Below the pieces are notes generated by a model. That model saw only the letters and a program-made list of their open reading frames with translations, did no database searches and was not told where the DNA came from. A stretch of DNA of 64,000 nucleotides from Taenia hydatigena. Lineage: Eukaryota; Platyhelminthes; Cestoda; Cyclophyllidea; Taeniidae. Below, piece by piece: positions 28,903 through 63,030 of this stretch. The stretch lies in assembly GCA_036345935.2 (NCBI GenBank), contig JADWOT020000006.1, forward strand, positions 13,118,519-13,182,518, written 5' to 3'. Each line of letters opens with the position of its first letter. The first letter of the stretch is position 1. The position numbers and the translations under genes were made by a program.

Positions 28903-29779
28903 TTTAAACCTCCCATTTTATGTTTTGCAGGCAACCTTAAGCAACCGTGCTACGTTTCTATTACAATAAAGGAAACTTTGCTAATAACTTTTCTGCTTGA
29001 TGGCACTTTCTTTTGGTTGTTAAAGTACTGTATTTTCTGGAACGGTGTTATAACTGGTTCCTGGCATTGGCAGCCAACTAAAGTCAGAAATAAAAATTAA
29101 AACTCGGAGTTAATAAGTGCAGAATCAAAGGTGACTACATTCCTTCAAAGACGTGCATGTATTCATTTTTATCGGATACTAGGAAAGTCTTGATAGGTCT
29201 CCTTCATTGCTTTAATGGAAGTGGGATGTTGAAGTCGATGAGGAGATGAGATCGGAGGTTGTTGCCAGCCCACTTTTTGATGTTCGAGAACCTGGCTTCG
29301 GACCTAATTGCAGCTAGTGTAGTCGAAATACTCGAAGCTGGTTTTTCTGTAGCGGTGTGAATAGACGCCGACGAGGCGGGGCTGCCTGCCCTCGCCGTGA
29401 CCACTGACAAGGGGTCCTACGGCATCGGATGGTATGTCGTGGTTAAGTGCCTGCAAGTAGCGGTGCTCTCCACGTCGTACATTCGCCAGGGCTTCGTTGA
29501 GGAAGCCATAGAGCTGACCGGGAAAGTGAAATCCCAGTGCTGCAGTTTGGCTGGGCAGATGAGTGGCGTGGTAGGGTTCGATAGGTTGCCCACGGTAACT
29601 GTAGACCAGACTGTCCTCCAACTTTACCAGGACAAGGTCCGATCTCCTGTTCTGCAAGCAGTAACCGTATTCACGCTCAAAAATAAACCTCCTGGTCCCA
29701 TGTTCTGGTGTAACAGTGCGGTGAGGCAAGAGGGAGCACATCAGCACATGAAGTGAATTTATAAAGTACTGAAATAAGC
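28903..29779. other. Intergenic stretch with a GC-rich, open-framed block
   Basis: At about 29200-29756 base composition rises and three frames stay open at once: 147 codons on minus 29304-29747, 119 codons on plus 29397-29756, and another minus frame with one interruption. No frame shows a family motif. It directly abuts the right retrotransposon arm and has no copy beside the left arm. It could be an older repeat, a gag-like remnant, or part of the unknown minus-strand gene. Confidence 0.35.
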
Positions 29780-29839
29780 AGGTGGTAAAAAAGAACGCGC
29801 ATCGCTAGTTAGTATGTGAGCACGTTCCCGTTGGCAAGA

Positions 29840-30463
29840 CGCGAAATGGGAGCGAACAAACATTGTGGAACATACGATAGATAGCGGCAAAGCTGGACCC
29901 ATTTGCAATCACTTAGGCGTGCGTATACCACCTCCTCTGTTAGAAGAAGAAGTAAATCGTCTGATTGAAGAGATGATTTGGAGTGAGGTTATAAAACCGT
30001 CAATGTCACCACGCCCTCTATAACGCTGTGGTCACCTTCCAACGTCTGATGTAGGGGGCATTGATCGGTCTGTCCCCAAGACACTGTATAATCTACCTCG
30101 ATGACGCTGTCATCGTGAGCAGAGACATTCGAGGGCACAATGCCAGTGCCAAAATCAGCAACAAATGAGGCAGACAAGTGCAACTCAGCTTGAGCTGTTT
30201 ACTATCAGACACTACCTGATAGCAATGCTGTTCATAGTGAGAACGGATCATCAAGCACACGATGGTGAGAGAAGTTGCACCAATATGACTTTGCAGCTCA
30301 GCACAGACAAGGGGCTAAGCATAGCAATGAGTATGCGCTGTCAGGCAGACCGAACTCAGGCAAAATGGGCAACGTTGTAATGGGTATGCCATTTCTGAGC
30401 GAGCCTACTAAACGCCATTGGAGAAGCACGCAGAGCACTGATTCCAACACAGCTCTGATGTAG
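29840..30463 (+). pseudogene. Reverse transcriptase/RNase H relic, right copy
   Basis: IPPPLLEEEV begins near 29925. The frame breaks after a VIKPSMSP motif, the palm region is mostly deleted, and YLDD is encoded at 30094-30105. RNase H fragments (VRTDHQAH) and the tether HQYDFAAQHRQG follow in shifted frames. Not functional. Confidence 0.78.
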
Positions 30464-30655
30464 GAGAAGTTCCTGTCGTCCTCTTATAAGCCCACGGCAG
30501 AGGAGACGGTCTCGTCTAGCAAGGCAGCTAGACGGATATGGCGAGAGTGGTCAAAACTCTCCCTAGAAGATGAGGTTTTATGATATTAAGAGGACACCGT
30601 GTGCTCCAAGCGCCTAGTAATGCCACGTTCGTTAGTACAAACAGTTCTCTAAGAG

Positions 30656-31444
30656 TTGCACGAGCAATTGGGTCATGTGGGCGAAAAGAGGATGCTAGAT
30701 GCCCCAAGCAAAAGATACTGGTGGCCCTCACTCACCCCAGACGTGCTAGATTTCTGTCGAACCTGCATTACTTGCAGCAGTTTCAAGAAGTCTCACCTCA
30801 CAGCAATTGCACTACTGCAACCCATGTCCACGGTATTCCCGGAGGAAAGAATGGGCGTAGACATCATGTGCCCACCACCACCTGAGAAGAAGGGAAACCG
30901 ATATAGTCTGGTTATGGGTGACTACTTCACGAAAGTAGTCGGGGCAGAAGCCATGAGTTTACAAGAGGCCGAAGCGTTGTCTTAAATTTTCTTCGATCGG
31001 TGGATTTGTCAGCATGGAGTTCCCGAATCGGTCCATGGTAATCAAGGTCTCAACTTCGAAAGCCAACAGTTTATCGGACTATGCAGGACCCTTGGGATCC
31101 CCAAGACACGCAGAGTGCGTGGACACCCACAAGACAACAAACGAGTAGAAAAAACGAATCGCACCCTCATTGGACTACTAAAGGCTTTTACCAAGGACGC
31201 ACAATCTGGGAGCTGGGATTTGAGCCTAGGACGCGCCCTCCTCGTATACAGGATTACGGTCCACACATCAACTGGTGTTTCACCGCTCAAGATGCTTACA
31301 GGCTGCGAAATGAGAGCGCCTTCCGATATCTTTCTACCAAACACGGAAATAACAACCGAAAATGCTCCAGAGTACGTACTGCGTCTGAAGGAAGGCATAA
31401 GAAGAACATTTAGCATCACACGGGGGCACTTACGAATGCCTTAA
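30656..31444 (+). pseudogene. Integrase relic of the right retrotransposon copy
   Basis: The HHCC zinc region (HEQLGHVGEKRM, CRTCITC), MGVDIM and RVEKTNRTL are readable in one frame, broken by TAA at 30983-30985. The second acidic residue of the catalytic triad is replaced by Asn (codon 31040-31042). Both lesions match the left copy. Not functional. Confidence 0.85.
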
Positions 31445-32166
31445 TCAGGCAAAAAATATACCACGACGGATACAGTCGAACTAACTTCTACCTCGAATTT
31501 CATCTCAGATCCCACCATCCTTGAAGCGGAGATCCGTTGCGAGTAGTGAAGGCTTCCTCTGTAGTACTTCGTTTGTTGGAGCTACCGGTTTCGGTCAAGG
31601 TCACAGTGGTGGCCGTACTGCCCTAGCTGCGTGGGCTGGCCTCCGGGCCATGCCAACAGCCTATTTCCCTCTGTCCGGTGAATATATATATTCTACCCTA
31701 GAGTTCTGCCTTCTTTTGCCTTCGAGGGAGCCTCGGGATGCTACATCCTTACCTACAAACTACCTCGTCCGCAATGCACAGCCCCGTGACTAGCCAATAA
31801 CCATCCACCACAAACAGGATGCAAGCCTACAAAGGTGCTCCGTCGGTCGGATACGAAAATGAAGTCTACGCGGTAATGGGCGAAAGAGGTGCACCCGACA
31901 GCATGGTTAAAGGCACTTCATAAGGGCAGTAGCAGGGACGGTAGTCAAAGGACGAGAGAGCTATGCAGTACTTATGCCGTTTCGAATGTACCTCTTAGGA
32001 AGGAGGCGCGAATACAATGCAAGCCTTGTGCTTGACGAGAGTGTCGGCCTCCTTGATAGCTGAGGAAAGCCATCCTCTCAGCACCCATTAAGTCTGCAAT
32101 TAACTCCCTCTAATCTGAGAAAATAAAGATGTTGCAAAACAGTCAGCATACCCGTGCCATTGGCAG

Positions 32167-32478
32167 CCGTGTTAAAGAAATTTTTTACGAGGATAATGGC
32201 GAATGTAATATTTGCATTTATAATTGTTTAACATTTTAGTGTACTTTTCGCAAAGTTGTGAATAAATCCTTGGCTTTTTTGCGTAAATGCTGAATTTTCT
32301 TTGTACTGGGGACATCATGGTGGTTTTTGATTAATATTGGCATTATAAATGAAACATAGTTTAAATATTTCGAAAGGTTATTTGAGAGTGCATTGTTCTT
32401 CTGTTTTCATAATAAATATTTTTGAAGCTATTTGTTTTACGCAGCCTTTCATTTTTAGTTTGCGGTCGGTCCAGTTTC
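32167..32478. other. Upstream region of the casein kinase-like gene
   Basis: AT-rich sequence between the right retrotransposon arm and the start codon. A CATTTTTAG acceptor-like site about 20 bp before the ATG could serve an untranslated first exon or a spliced leader. Confidence 0.4.
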
Positions 32479-34625
32479 ATGATGTTGTATTGGGGATATG
32501 AGAAGGATGGACTTATTATAAATGATCTCTATCGTTTGATTAGAAAAATCGGCTGTGGCTCTTTCGGTGTTATATACCTGGGGGTAAATCAGAAAAATGG
32601 GGAGGTACTTACAAACCTGGTTTGAACTCCTTTTTTTGAGGAAGTTGCTGTGAAGGTGGAAAGGAATTCAGCTCGTCACCGACAACTGGTATATGAAAGC
32701 AAAATATATCGCATTCTGAATGGTGGCATAGGCATTCCGCGTTTAAGGTATAGGAATGTCCGGAACTAATATCTTTCAGGTGGTGTGGAAGTCAGTTTGA
32801 CCACTACTTTTTGGTGATGGACCTGTTGGGACCAAGTCTTGAGGATCTGTTTTTATTTTGCGCTAGACGTTTCACTAATAAAACTGTGCTCATGCTTGCC
32901 GACCAGATGTTGTCACGTGTCGAATTCCTCCACCGACGGTGCTTTGTGCATAGAGATATTAAACCCGATAATTTTCTCATGGGGATCGGTCGTCATTGCA
33001 ACAAGCTTTACATAATCGATTATGGTCTAGCAAAGCGCTATTGCTCTTGGAATAAAGGACGGCACATTGAGTACAGGTTGGATGTTGATTGTCTATTTTA
33101 TCTATCTCAGGGACGATAAGAATCTCACTGGAACAGCAAGATACGCCAGCATCAATGCACATCTTGGAATTGAACAATCACGAAGGGATGATTTGGAGTC
33201 CCTTGGCTATGTACTTATGTATTTTAACCGTGGAAGCTTACCATGGCAAGGCCTGAGGGTAAATTGGAATCCTTTTTAAGCTAATTCATCTACTATCACA
33301 TTTAAACTTCGGTATTTTTTTAGTAAATACGCTTCATGTATATGCTTTATACGCTTCATAGCTTTCGGTAATAATGGTTTTGGTCCTTCCTAGAAGGTGT
33401 GTAAATTTAGTACTTGCGATCACAAAAGTTCACTATATGTCCGATTACCTCGAATCATTGTGGGTTATGGTTGTGATGCGGTAGTTTTTTTCTGCTTTCT
33501 GGTACTAGCTTGAGAAATCTGAGGAATTTACTAACTAACATCCGAATTATTCTCACTGGTGCTAGTCATCGTAGTACCTTTTCCAGCCTTGACGCCAATC
33601 CATTTTGCCGCAGTATTTGAATTTTAGGATGGAGCATATTTATTTGCTAAAGCAACTTGGTAATTGTAAAGTTTGTGCCGTCCAAAAGGTTATTTTTGGA
33701 TGCCATAAAAATATGCGTAGTTATATTATTGGCTATAAGTGATTTCAAGGGTCGAGCTTTTGAGTCGGATGCCTGGTGAAAAAGTGGGACGGTTAGAAGC
33801 TTTGGGTGTTCACCCGTGTCAACGAATTTCTACAGTTGGCATTGCTGGTGGCGGTACTTGTGTATTCTCAATGTATCCCATATTGTTTCCTTCAGTAGCA
33901 GCGTCTCGGCTGATCCACAGTTGAGATCTTCGAGAGGATGCAGAAGGTTCCATCAGGTACAAACATCTAGGCATTGTTTTACTTAGATGCGTGATGCTTT
34001 TTGATAATCAGTGATCAACATTATTATCACGCGCTGTAGTGAAGGTGAATGCTGACGTTGTTTGTTCTGTTTTACATGCGTCTAGGAGCTACATTGCATG
34101 TCGAAACTTCTGTGAAACTTCTGTATTTCTAACTAGGGGAACACAAAACGCCAAAAGTATGAAAGGATAAGTGAGAAGAAGATTTCAACACCGGTGGAAA
34201 CACTTTGCAAAGGTTTTCCAGCTGAATTCGCTATGTACCTGAATTACTGTCGTAGCCTTCAGTTTGACGAGGCGCCAGACTACCTGTACCTCCGCCAGCT
34301 CTTCCGCATTCTTTTTCGGACTCTCGGGCACAAATTCGACTTCCTTTTCGATTGGACACTATTGAAAAGGCATTCCGAGAAGCCAGGGGCCTCGACCGCT
34401 GGTGGAGCCGTTGCTGGTCCCGCAGAGAATGCCATAGAACCCCCCAAGACCTCCCAGACCAATGAAGCTATGGCTACGAATCCCATCGAGTCCAAGTCCG
34501 CCCAAGTCGACAATCTAACAGGTGTGCCTTCTGGTAATAATACGCCCCCAGTTGGGGATAACACCCTACTCGCTGATCTGATCGATAAAGCCATCAAGTC
34601 GTATATGGACAGTTTGAGGGCTTGA
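32479..34625 (+). CDS. Casein kinase 1-like Ser/Thr protein kinase
   Basis: Five exons join into 388 codons plus TGA: 32479-32604, 32641-32747, 32780-33076, 33111-33258, 34137-34625. The kinase domain shows the Gly loop ([13 protein letters not shown]), catalytic Lys (EVAVKVE), [11 protein letters not shown], a Mg-binding motif read as DYG ([11 protein letters not shown]) where CK1 normally has DFG, and the CK1 signature [13 protein letters not shown] with [12 protein letters not shown]. The last exon completes the domain ([25 protein letters not shown]) and adds a tail of about 90 residues rich in Ala, Pro, Thr and Asn. The first three introns are 36, 32 and 34 nt; the fourth is 878 nt. The start is the first of two adjacent ATGs. 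The CK1 family is certain; the isoform is not assigned. Confidence 0.93.
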
Positions 34626-36368
34626 ATTTTTTTCCCAAATGATTTTCACGTTTGTGAATAATTTCTTATGGAAAAGACGTCATTTCATCAAGTATATTAT
34701 CTTCTCTGGTGCCCATTTGCCAGTCATTGCTGGTACGAGCACTCATTGCAGATGTTAGAGGTTTTATTTCGCCTCTTTACTACACTCTCTGTGCCAATTC
34801 GTACTTCTGCAATCTGGAAAGTAAATTACCGATGTGCTATTTGTTGATCAATGGTCACGCACCGAATTTCACCACGTTTTGTCGCAATTTATTACACACG
34901 AGATGGTGCCTATCTGGGAAGTGAAACTGCAAAAGTGGCTGACGATCGAAGGTAGATTCCTGTCGTTAGCGTGCCCTTGAAAGTTTAAATCGAGTGGGGC
35001 GTGGTTGATCTTAGACCCCTATAGTGCTACTTAGCTTTGTACGACGGTGACGGTGAGAACTGGGTTTAAAGGTACACGCAAATTTAGGTCATATTGGGCG
35101 CCCTGCGGCTCGCGCAGTCGAAAAAGCGACGAGATGGCTGTGCTTGGAAGCCAAAAAACTCTTCTGAGCAGTGCCTTGTGATGACTTCTGTGTTGTGTTG
35201 CACCTCTCTAGGAGTCGCCTCATTTTAGCCCCTTGAAGATGTGGCTCGTCGAAGGTGCTGCCTCGATGGTACTTCGAAAGCATTTCACGTTGGTTAGGTA
35301 TCGGTGTGCGGAAACCACCTCGCAACAACACATTGGGTAATGCACAAAGTGGTCCTTGCGACTATTCAACTTCGAGTTTCCGTGAGTTAAGCGTAATACA
35401 TGCTGTATATCGAATCCGCTTTTGGTTGCACTGCTATTAAGAATAACCTCCGGTGATTGGTGGGTTACGCGACAAGGTGATTCGACCATTGAGCCACCAC
35501 TTAGACATGCTATTAACATTGCGTGCAACTGACAGGGAATGACGCCTACGATCGTGCGAGATAGAAACGCCATGTCACCATCAAACTAAGGCAAACATGC
35601 TATGTGCCTTGCACAACACAATTGTCCTACAATTGAGAAGTCCCCGTTGTGCGGGTGTTGGCTCAATTTTATGTAAGTTATAATAGGAGGATAAATCGAA
35701 CGACGCAAACAAGACTCGTTCTCACGATTCATTCCACTTTTTAACAAAAACCAAATATGTACTCCTCTCTCGCAGGCAATGAAAGCGTCAGTGCAGAGCA
35801 GAAGCAATAAAAACCACAAGTGAGAGGAATAAAGAGAAAGAAGACACAAGGGAAGCCTAATTTAATAGCGCTCACCTGAACGCTGGATACAGGGGTAGGG
35901 GAGTGGAGAAGGAGAGAAATGAAGCAAGCACAAAACGTGTCGAGTGAATTTTATCACTGGGTACGCGTGGGTGAGTGCGTGCGCGTACATACACAGGGAG
36001 CTAGAACCGGTTGATGGTTCCTACAGTAAAGGCGGAAAACAGCGGTTCGGTGGTGAATTCGCATGCCTTCAGGCTAGTAACCCTAGGACTGCAGAGGGAA
36101 GCTGGTTTGGCATTGTAGTGGACACGAGAAGGCAATTGGTTCGGCGAATGGACGTACTTAAACACATACGGGATGGCGTTTATGATAAAAAAACTAAATA
36201 TACAGTGTGTGTGCATGTTTAGATGGTGCGTGGATGTGGGAGTCAAACGAAAAGGAACAAAGAAAGCCGGGAGATCAAGACGCGATGAGACGGTCGACTG
36301 TGCAAGCTTCTCTTGATGTCGGGAAATCATCTAGGCAAATCTAGGCGGGTGGCACAACAGAAGAGCGT
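34626..36368. other. Intergenic stretch between convergent kinase genes
   Basis: It separates the stop codons of the casein kinase-like gene (+) and the MAP4K gene (-). Several open frames of 70-117 codons occur on both strands, but none shows a family motif or splice support. It presumably contains both 3' untranslated regions. I saw no canonical AATAAA close to either stop. Confidence 0.4.
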
Positions 36369-59624
<23,256 letters not shown>

Positions 59625-60507
59625 CTAAGCGGCTAAATAGGCAACGAACAAACATCAAAACACCTTTCCAAATCGGCCGCTACGGCAGACAGAACAGCGT
59701 AAAAGTACTTCATTGCAGATAAAATGCAGAAGTCCCATAAAAAAACACTTGCCAAGTATCAAAGTTACTTTGGGTTGAATCAAATGCCATGATACTGCTA
59801 AGCCAAGCTTATAAAGGCGAGAACAAATTCCGAGAACAAGTTTCCGAAGAGAATGAGTGGAACGCATGGAAAGGAACGAAATCGCTTCAAACGTTAAAAC
59901 GAGGGTCAAATCCAGTAGCACTCAAATACATAAAAAAGATGAGACCTAGTGAGTATGCTCAACGCGTAAAATGTGAGGTGGAAGTCCCAATAATTTACGC
60001 TATTAATATATGTTCGCTGTTCCTCCAGCTATGCTAACTTTGCCTAAACTCGCAACGCCACATTGATAGCATCGGCAAGCAAAACGGACATGGATGGGCG
60101 AGATTTTTAGTTTTGTGACTCGGTTTGAGAAACAGGCTTAAAATTCAGCCTTCCCTTAGCGGTCACCACAATTTCGTTTTAGAGGCACCGGGCATGTGTC
60201 ATTTGGAAATGTTTCTCATAGGTGCTGTTAAAGTTGTTTTTGTTGAGCGAGGTCTTACAATTATTGTAAATGTATCCGTCTTATGTTTTAAAAAGCTCTA
60301 TAAGCTGTGCAATCGAACCGCTTTATGATATGCAGTCCGTGGTTAGGATTTAATTTTATTTATTTATAATATTGCTCTGTGCAATATGTATGTTTTACTA
60401 TAGAGTAATCAAGTAACTACTCATCATTTGAAAGAACTATTTGCACTAGATGATTTGAACTCGCGGCAATCACAAAAGATGAAGCCTTAATTTAAGTGGT
60501 GGAGGTA
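59625..60507. promoter_or_regulatory. Shared upstream region of MAP4K (-) and SNAPC1-like (+) genes
   Basis: The two start codons face away from each other across 883 bp, so promoters of both genes must lie here or further off behind untranslated exons. A small hairpin (ATATTGC, TCTGT loop, GCAATAT) is at 60369-60387. I can point to no defined promoter element. An 82-codon frame at 59789-60037 looks like chance. Confidence 0.5.
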
Positions 60508-61850
60508 ATGGACGTCTCTGTCGCCCGGATGGTACGTTTAGGTTCGCGGCAGTTGTGTGTCTCCATTCCTATGTGATTGTAGACAATGCAGCTTCATGTT
60601 GATTTTGCTTTTATAGGTTGACTCTAATTACTGCATGTACACAGTAAATTCCCCTATATTTGGTCTTGATGATGATTTAAGCGCGTTTCTGAATGAGTTT
60701 GTCAATCTTGGAAGTCCACGGTTTTCGGACTTTGCAGCACTATGGAAGAAAAAGAGGTTCATTGAGCTGATTTACGGGCGTCGAACGCAATCTTCTCTCA
60801 AGGACATTTTGGAGGGCATTTTCTTCTATCTTATAAAGAATTTTGCCGACCTGTCTGATCTCCAAAGAATTGGCTCAATATATATCATATACGCCTTTTA
60901 TGGGAAGCAACCCATCGAAAAACTGGTATTTCGTTTTTTTATAGGAAATTGAGAATAACTGAAGTCCCAAACTCTTATTTTTGTTTCAGGCTAGGGTCAA
61001 TGTCACTCCTAATGCGTGGAATTCGCTTTCAAGTGCTATGAAACACCTCGCTAGAAATCATCAATGGGATGCATATTATATTTTCCGCCGACTCTGCGTG
61101 CAAAGTGCTTTTCGTTTTGTTGCAAACGAAGAAGAACTGTATCCTGGTGTTCCGCTTTACACGAGGTCTAATATCTCTCTACCGACTCGCAGAACATTTC
61201 TCACCAAAGTGCAAAGAAAACTCCTTACCATTGCCAATAAGAGGAAGAACTTGCGGTCCTATCAGCTAAACGTGGTGCCTTCTCGGTTCCTTGAATTCCC
61301 AGAACACTTGAAAACTAATTGGGATGCGATACTTATGGCTGCTAGTCAATATATCGAGACAAAAGATAGAGTCAGTAAAGTTCCGGAACCGTTGAGCATT
61401 GGAGATCCTTTGTGGAGCTTGGACTTAGTCAACTATAGGGTGAGACTTTTCCAAATGACATTTATGTATGATAACCTCGGCGAAATTTGCTGTTAGCTTT
61501 ATGCCTTTAGCATACGTAGGAGTTAATGTTACCTGTGCATGTTGCATTCTTAAACAGCATTTTTATCAATGAGCTGTACAGTTGTGCGAATAGGTGTGCT
61601 CTATGTACTACGATCACGATGCTTCGGTCATGATAGTGAGGCTCTCTATCGTTTAATTTTATTTTTTCAGGAATCGGTCGCCCCAATCTCTGATATGCTG
61701 AGGCAGTTTGCTGATGAAATGAATCGGTCTTACGAAGACTCTACTGAGGCGGATGAGGAAGTAAAACCAAATTCTGATGATATTGGCAAAAGACGTAGAC
61801 AGTTGCGTACCGCAAAAAATTGGCCAGCAACGAATCGGAAAAGTTCTTGA
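60508..61850 (+). CDS. SNAPC1: SNAPC1-like subunit of the snRNA-activating protein complex
   Basis: SNAPC1 (SNAP43) is part of the nuclear complex that binds the proximal sequence element and starts transcription of snRNA genes by RNA polymerases II and III. Exons: 60508-60531, 60617-60925, 60990-61439, 61671-61850, giving 320 codons plus TGA. Family features: GLDDDLSAFLNEF, SPRFSDFAALWKKKRF, LIYGRR, IGSIYIIYAFYGKQP, and WDAYYIFRRLCVQSAFRF, matching human AAYIFRKLRLDRAFHF. A basic C-terminus (KRRRQLRTAKNW) is typical. The 8-codon first exon is the weakest part; without it the protein starts at Met 60635. Human SNAPC1 is a little longer (about 368). Introns are 85, 64 and 231 nt. The polyadenylation signal is probably ATTAAA at 61900. 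Confidence 0.85.
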
Positions 61851-61899
61851 ACGAAATGTGAAGATTATGCATATTTTTAAACAGTTTTTAAATACCGTG

Positions 61900-61905
61900 A
61901 TTAAA
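61900..61905 (+). promoter_or_regulatory. Probable polyadenylation signal of the SNAPC1-like gene
   Basis: ATTAAA, the common variant signal, 50 bp after the stop codon. A second AATTAAA-like site follows at about 61919. Confidence 0.45.
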
Positions 61906-61933
61906 TGCAAATTTTACAAAATTAAACATTGTG

Positions 61934-62099
61934 CTACACCTTACCCTTTTTAAACACACTCAGTTCGCTCTCTTTTATCACTTCTTCGTATTTCTGCTGA
62001 CAGAGTTTTAGCCGCCAAAAGCAATATATTTTTTTAACTTACCGTGTAATTTGGCGGCACATGGGTGTCTTTCTCACTCGGATTAGCATTAGAAACCAT
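61934..62099 (-). CDS. Small two-exon gene of unknown function
   Basis: A minus-strand ATG (62097-62099) opens 19 codons (MVSNANPSEKDTHVPPNYT) ending at a perfect GTAAGT donor. After a 46-nt intron (acceptor CTGTCAG) the frame continues QKYEEVIKESELSVFKK and stops at TAG 61934-61936, for 39 residues. A GTAAGG site just before the stop could instead be a donor to further exons. The peptide is charged, with no signal or membrane segment. I do not recognise it. Its stop lies 84 bp from the SNAPC1-like stop on the other strand. Confidence 0.4.
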
Positions 62100-62212
62100 G
62101 AAATTGTTACGATTATGGCTTTATTCATCGCGATGATATTTCTACCGTGAGGTTGACTTCGGAGTGTGGTGATTAGGGACATGTTTCTCATTTATGTCAC
62201 TCAGCGTTTGTA

Positions 62213-62602
62213 TCATCCTTTAACCACTTTGTTCACATCTAACTCCTTCATTAGGGCTGCTTTCGTCTCCAACTTCTCACTTTTAAGGGGGCATCGTCTG
62301 AGGTGTTGCGCCATGCACAGTGGGGTTCGGTCGGCTTGGGTGGTTGGTGATGCCATTGCTGTTTTGGTATTGCTAATCTCTAAACTGATAGGGGTTCGTA
62401 GGATTTGTGGTTTTTCCTTGGCCAGCGTGAGACGCAGCTCTGCGGCTCGCCGGCTCACCACCTCAAAATGATCTTTTCCCTTTGATCGACAGACCCTTAT
62501 CGGGGCACTGGTGCGGGGCCTAATTTTTTTCATGAACTTCAAAAACGAATTTATCATCGCTCCTCCTTTAGCATCTTCCTTGTGTCGTCCACTTGCTCTC
62601 AT
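62213..62602 (-). CDS. Hypothetical open frame, 129 codons
   Basis: An uninterrupted minus-strand frame from ATG 62602 to a stop at 62213. The product is basic and Lys/Arg-rich (SFLKFMKKIRPRTS; VVSRRAAELRLTLAKEK), with no cysteine clusters or membrane segments. No homologue comes to mind and no splice sites were needed. Codon content looks more protein-like than chance frames nearby, but this is a judgement by eye. It lies 113 bp upstream of the small gene at 61934-62099 on the same strand and could share its transcript. Confidence 0.3.
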   Translation of the reverse strand: MRASGRHKEDAKGGAMINSFLKFMKKIRPRTSAPIRVCRSKGKDHFEVVSRRAAELRLTLAKEKPQILRTPISLEISNTKTAMASPTTQADRTPLCMAQHLRRCPLKSEKLETKAALMKELDVNKVVKG

Positions 62603-63030
62603 TCATTCCTGTCTTGATAAGCGGTCGGCGGCGTACATTTACCAATACCTTGGGGTGGTAATTACTGGCATGGCTCGGTAAATCTGCATGCTTCTGCCAT
62701 TTAGGCCTCACAAAAGTGTTACTATGCTTAAGATGGCGCAACATTTTACCTTCTAGGCGTTAACACTCAAAAAGAATCGATGTAAGAGTGTGGCATCACT
62801 TGCTGAAAATGTAGATATCTCCTCTTAATCTCAAATTCTCTTGAAACTACGCATTTCCAGGCTTTCGAACGAGTCATGCCGGGCATCGTCTCGGTCAATG
62901 CTTCGTTCCCATGTGTTGCTCGGGACTAGTGTCAGTCCTTTCCTCGAAACGCGATCAAACAGAACAAAATTGAACTTGTTGTTAGCGGACGGTCGCCCAA
63001 GATAACTTCGAATACAAGCTATGAAGCTTT

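Larger units (their letters stand above)
29780..32166 (+). mobile_element. Right copy: degraded Ty3/gypsy-type pol fragment
   Basis: The mirror image of the left arm, now on the plus strand: reverse transcriptase piece, RNase H remnant, integrase, then about 720 bp of non-coding 3' sequence. It is 5'-truncated, carries the same frame breaks and stops as the left copy, and points away from METAP2. Its outer end lies about 310 bp before the casein kinase start codon. I saw no clear long terminal repeat. Confidence 0.88.
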
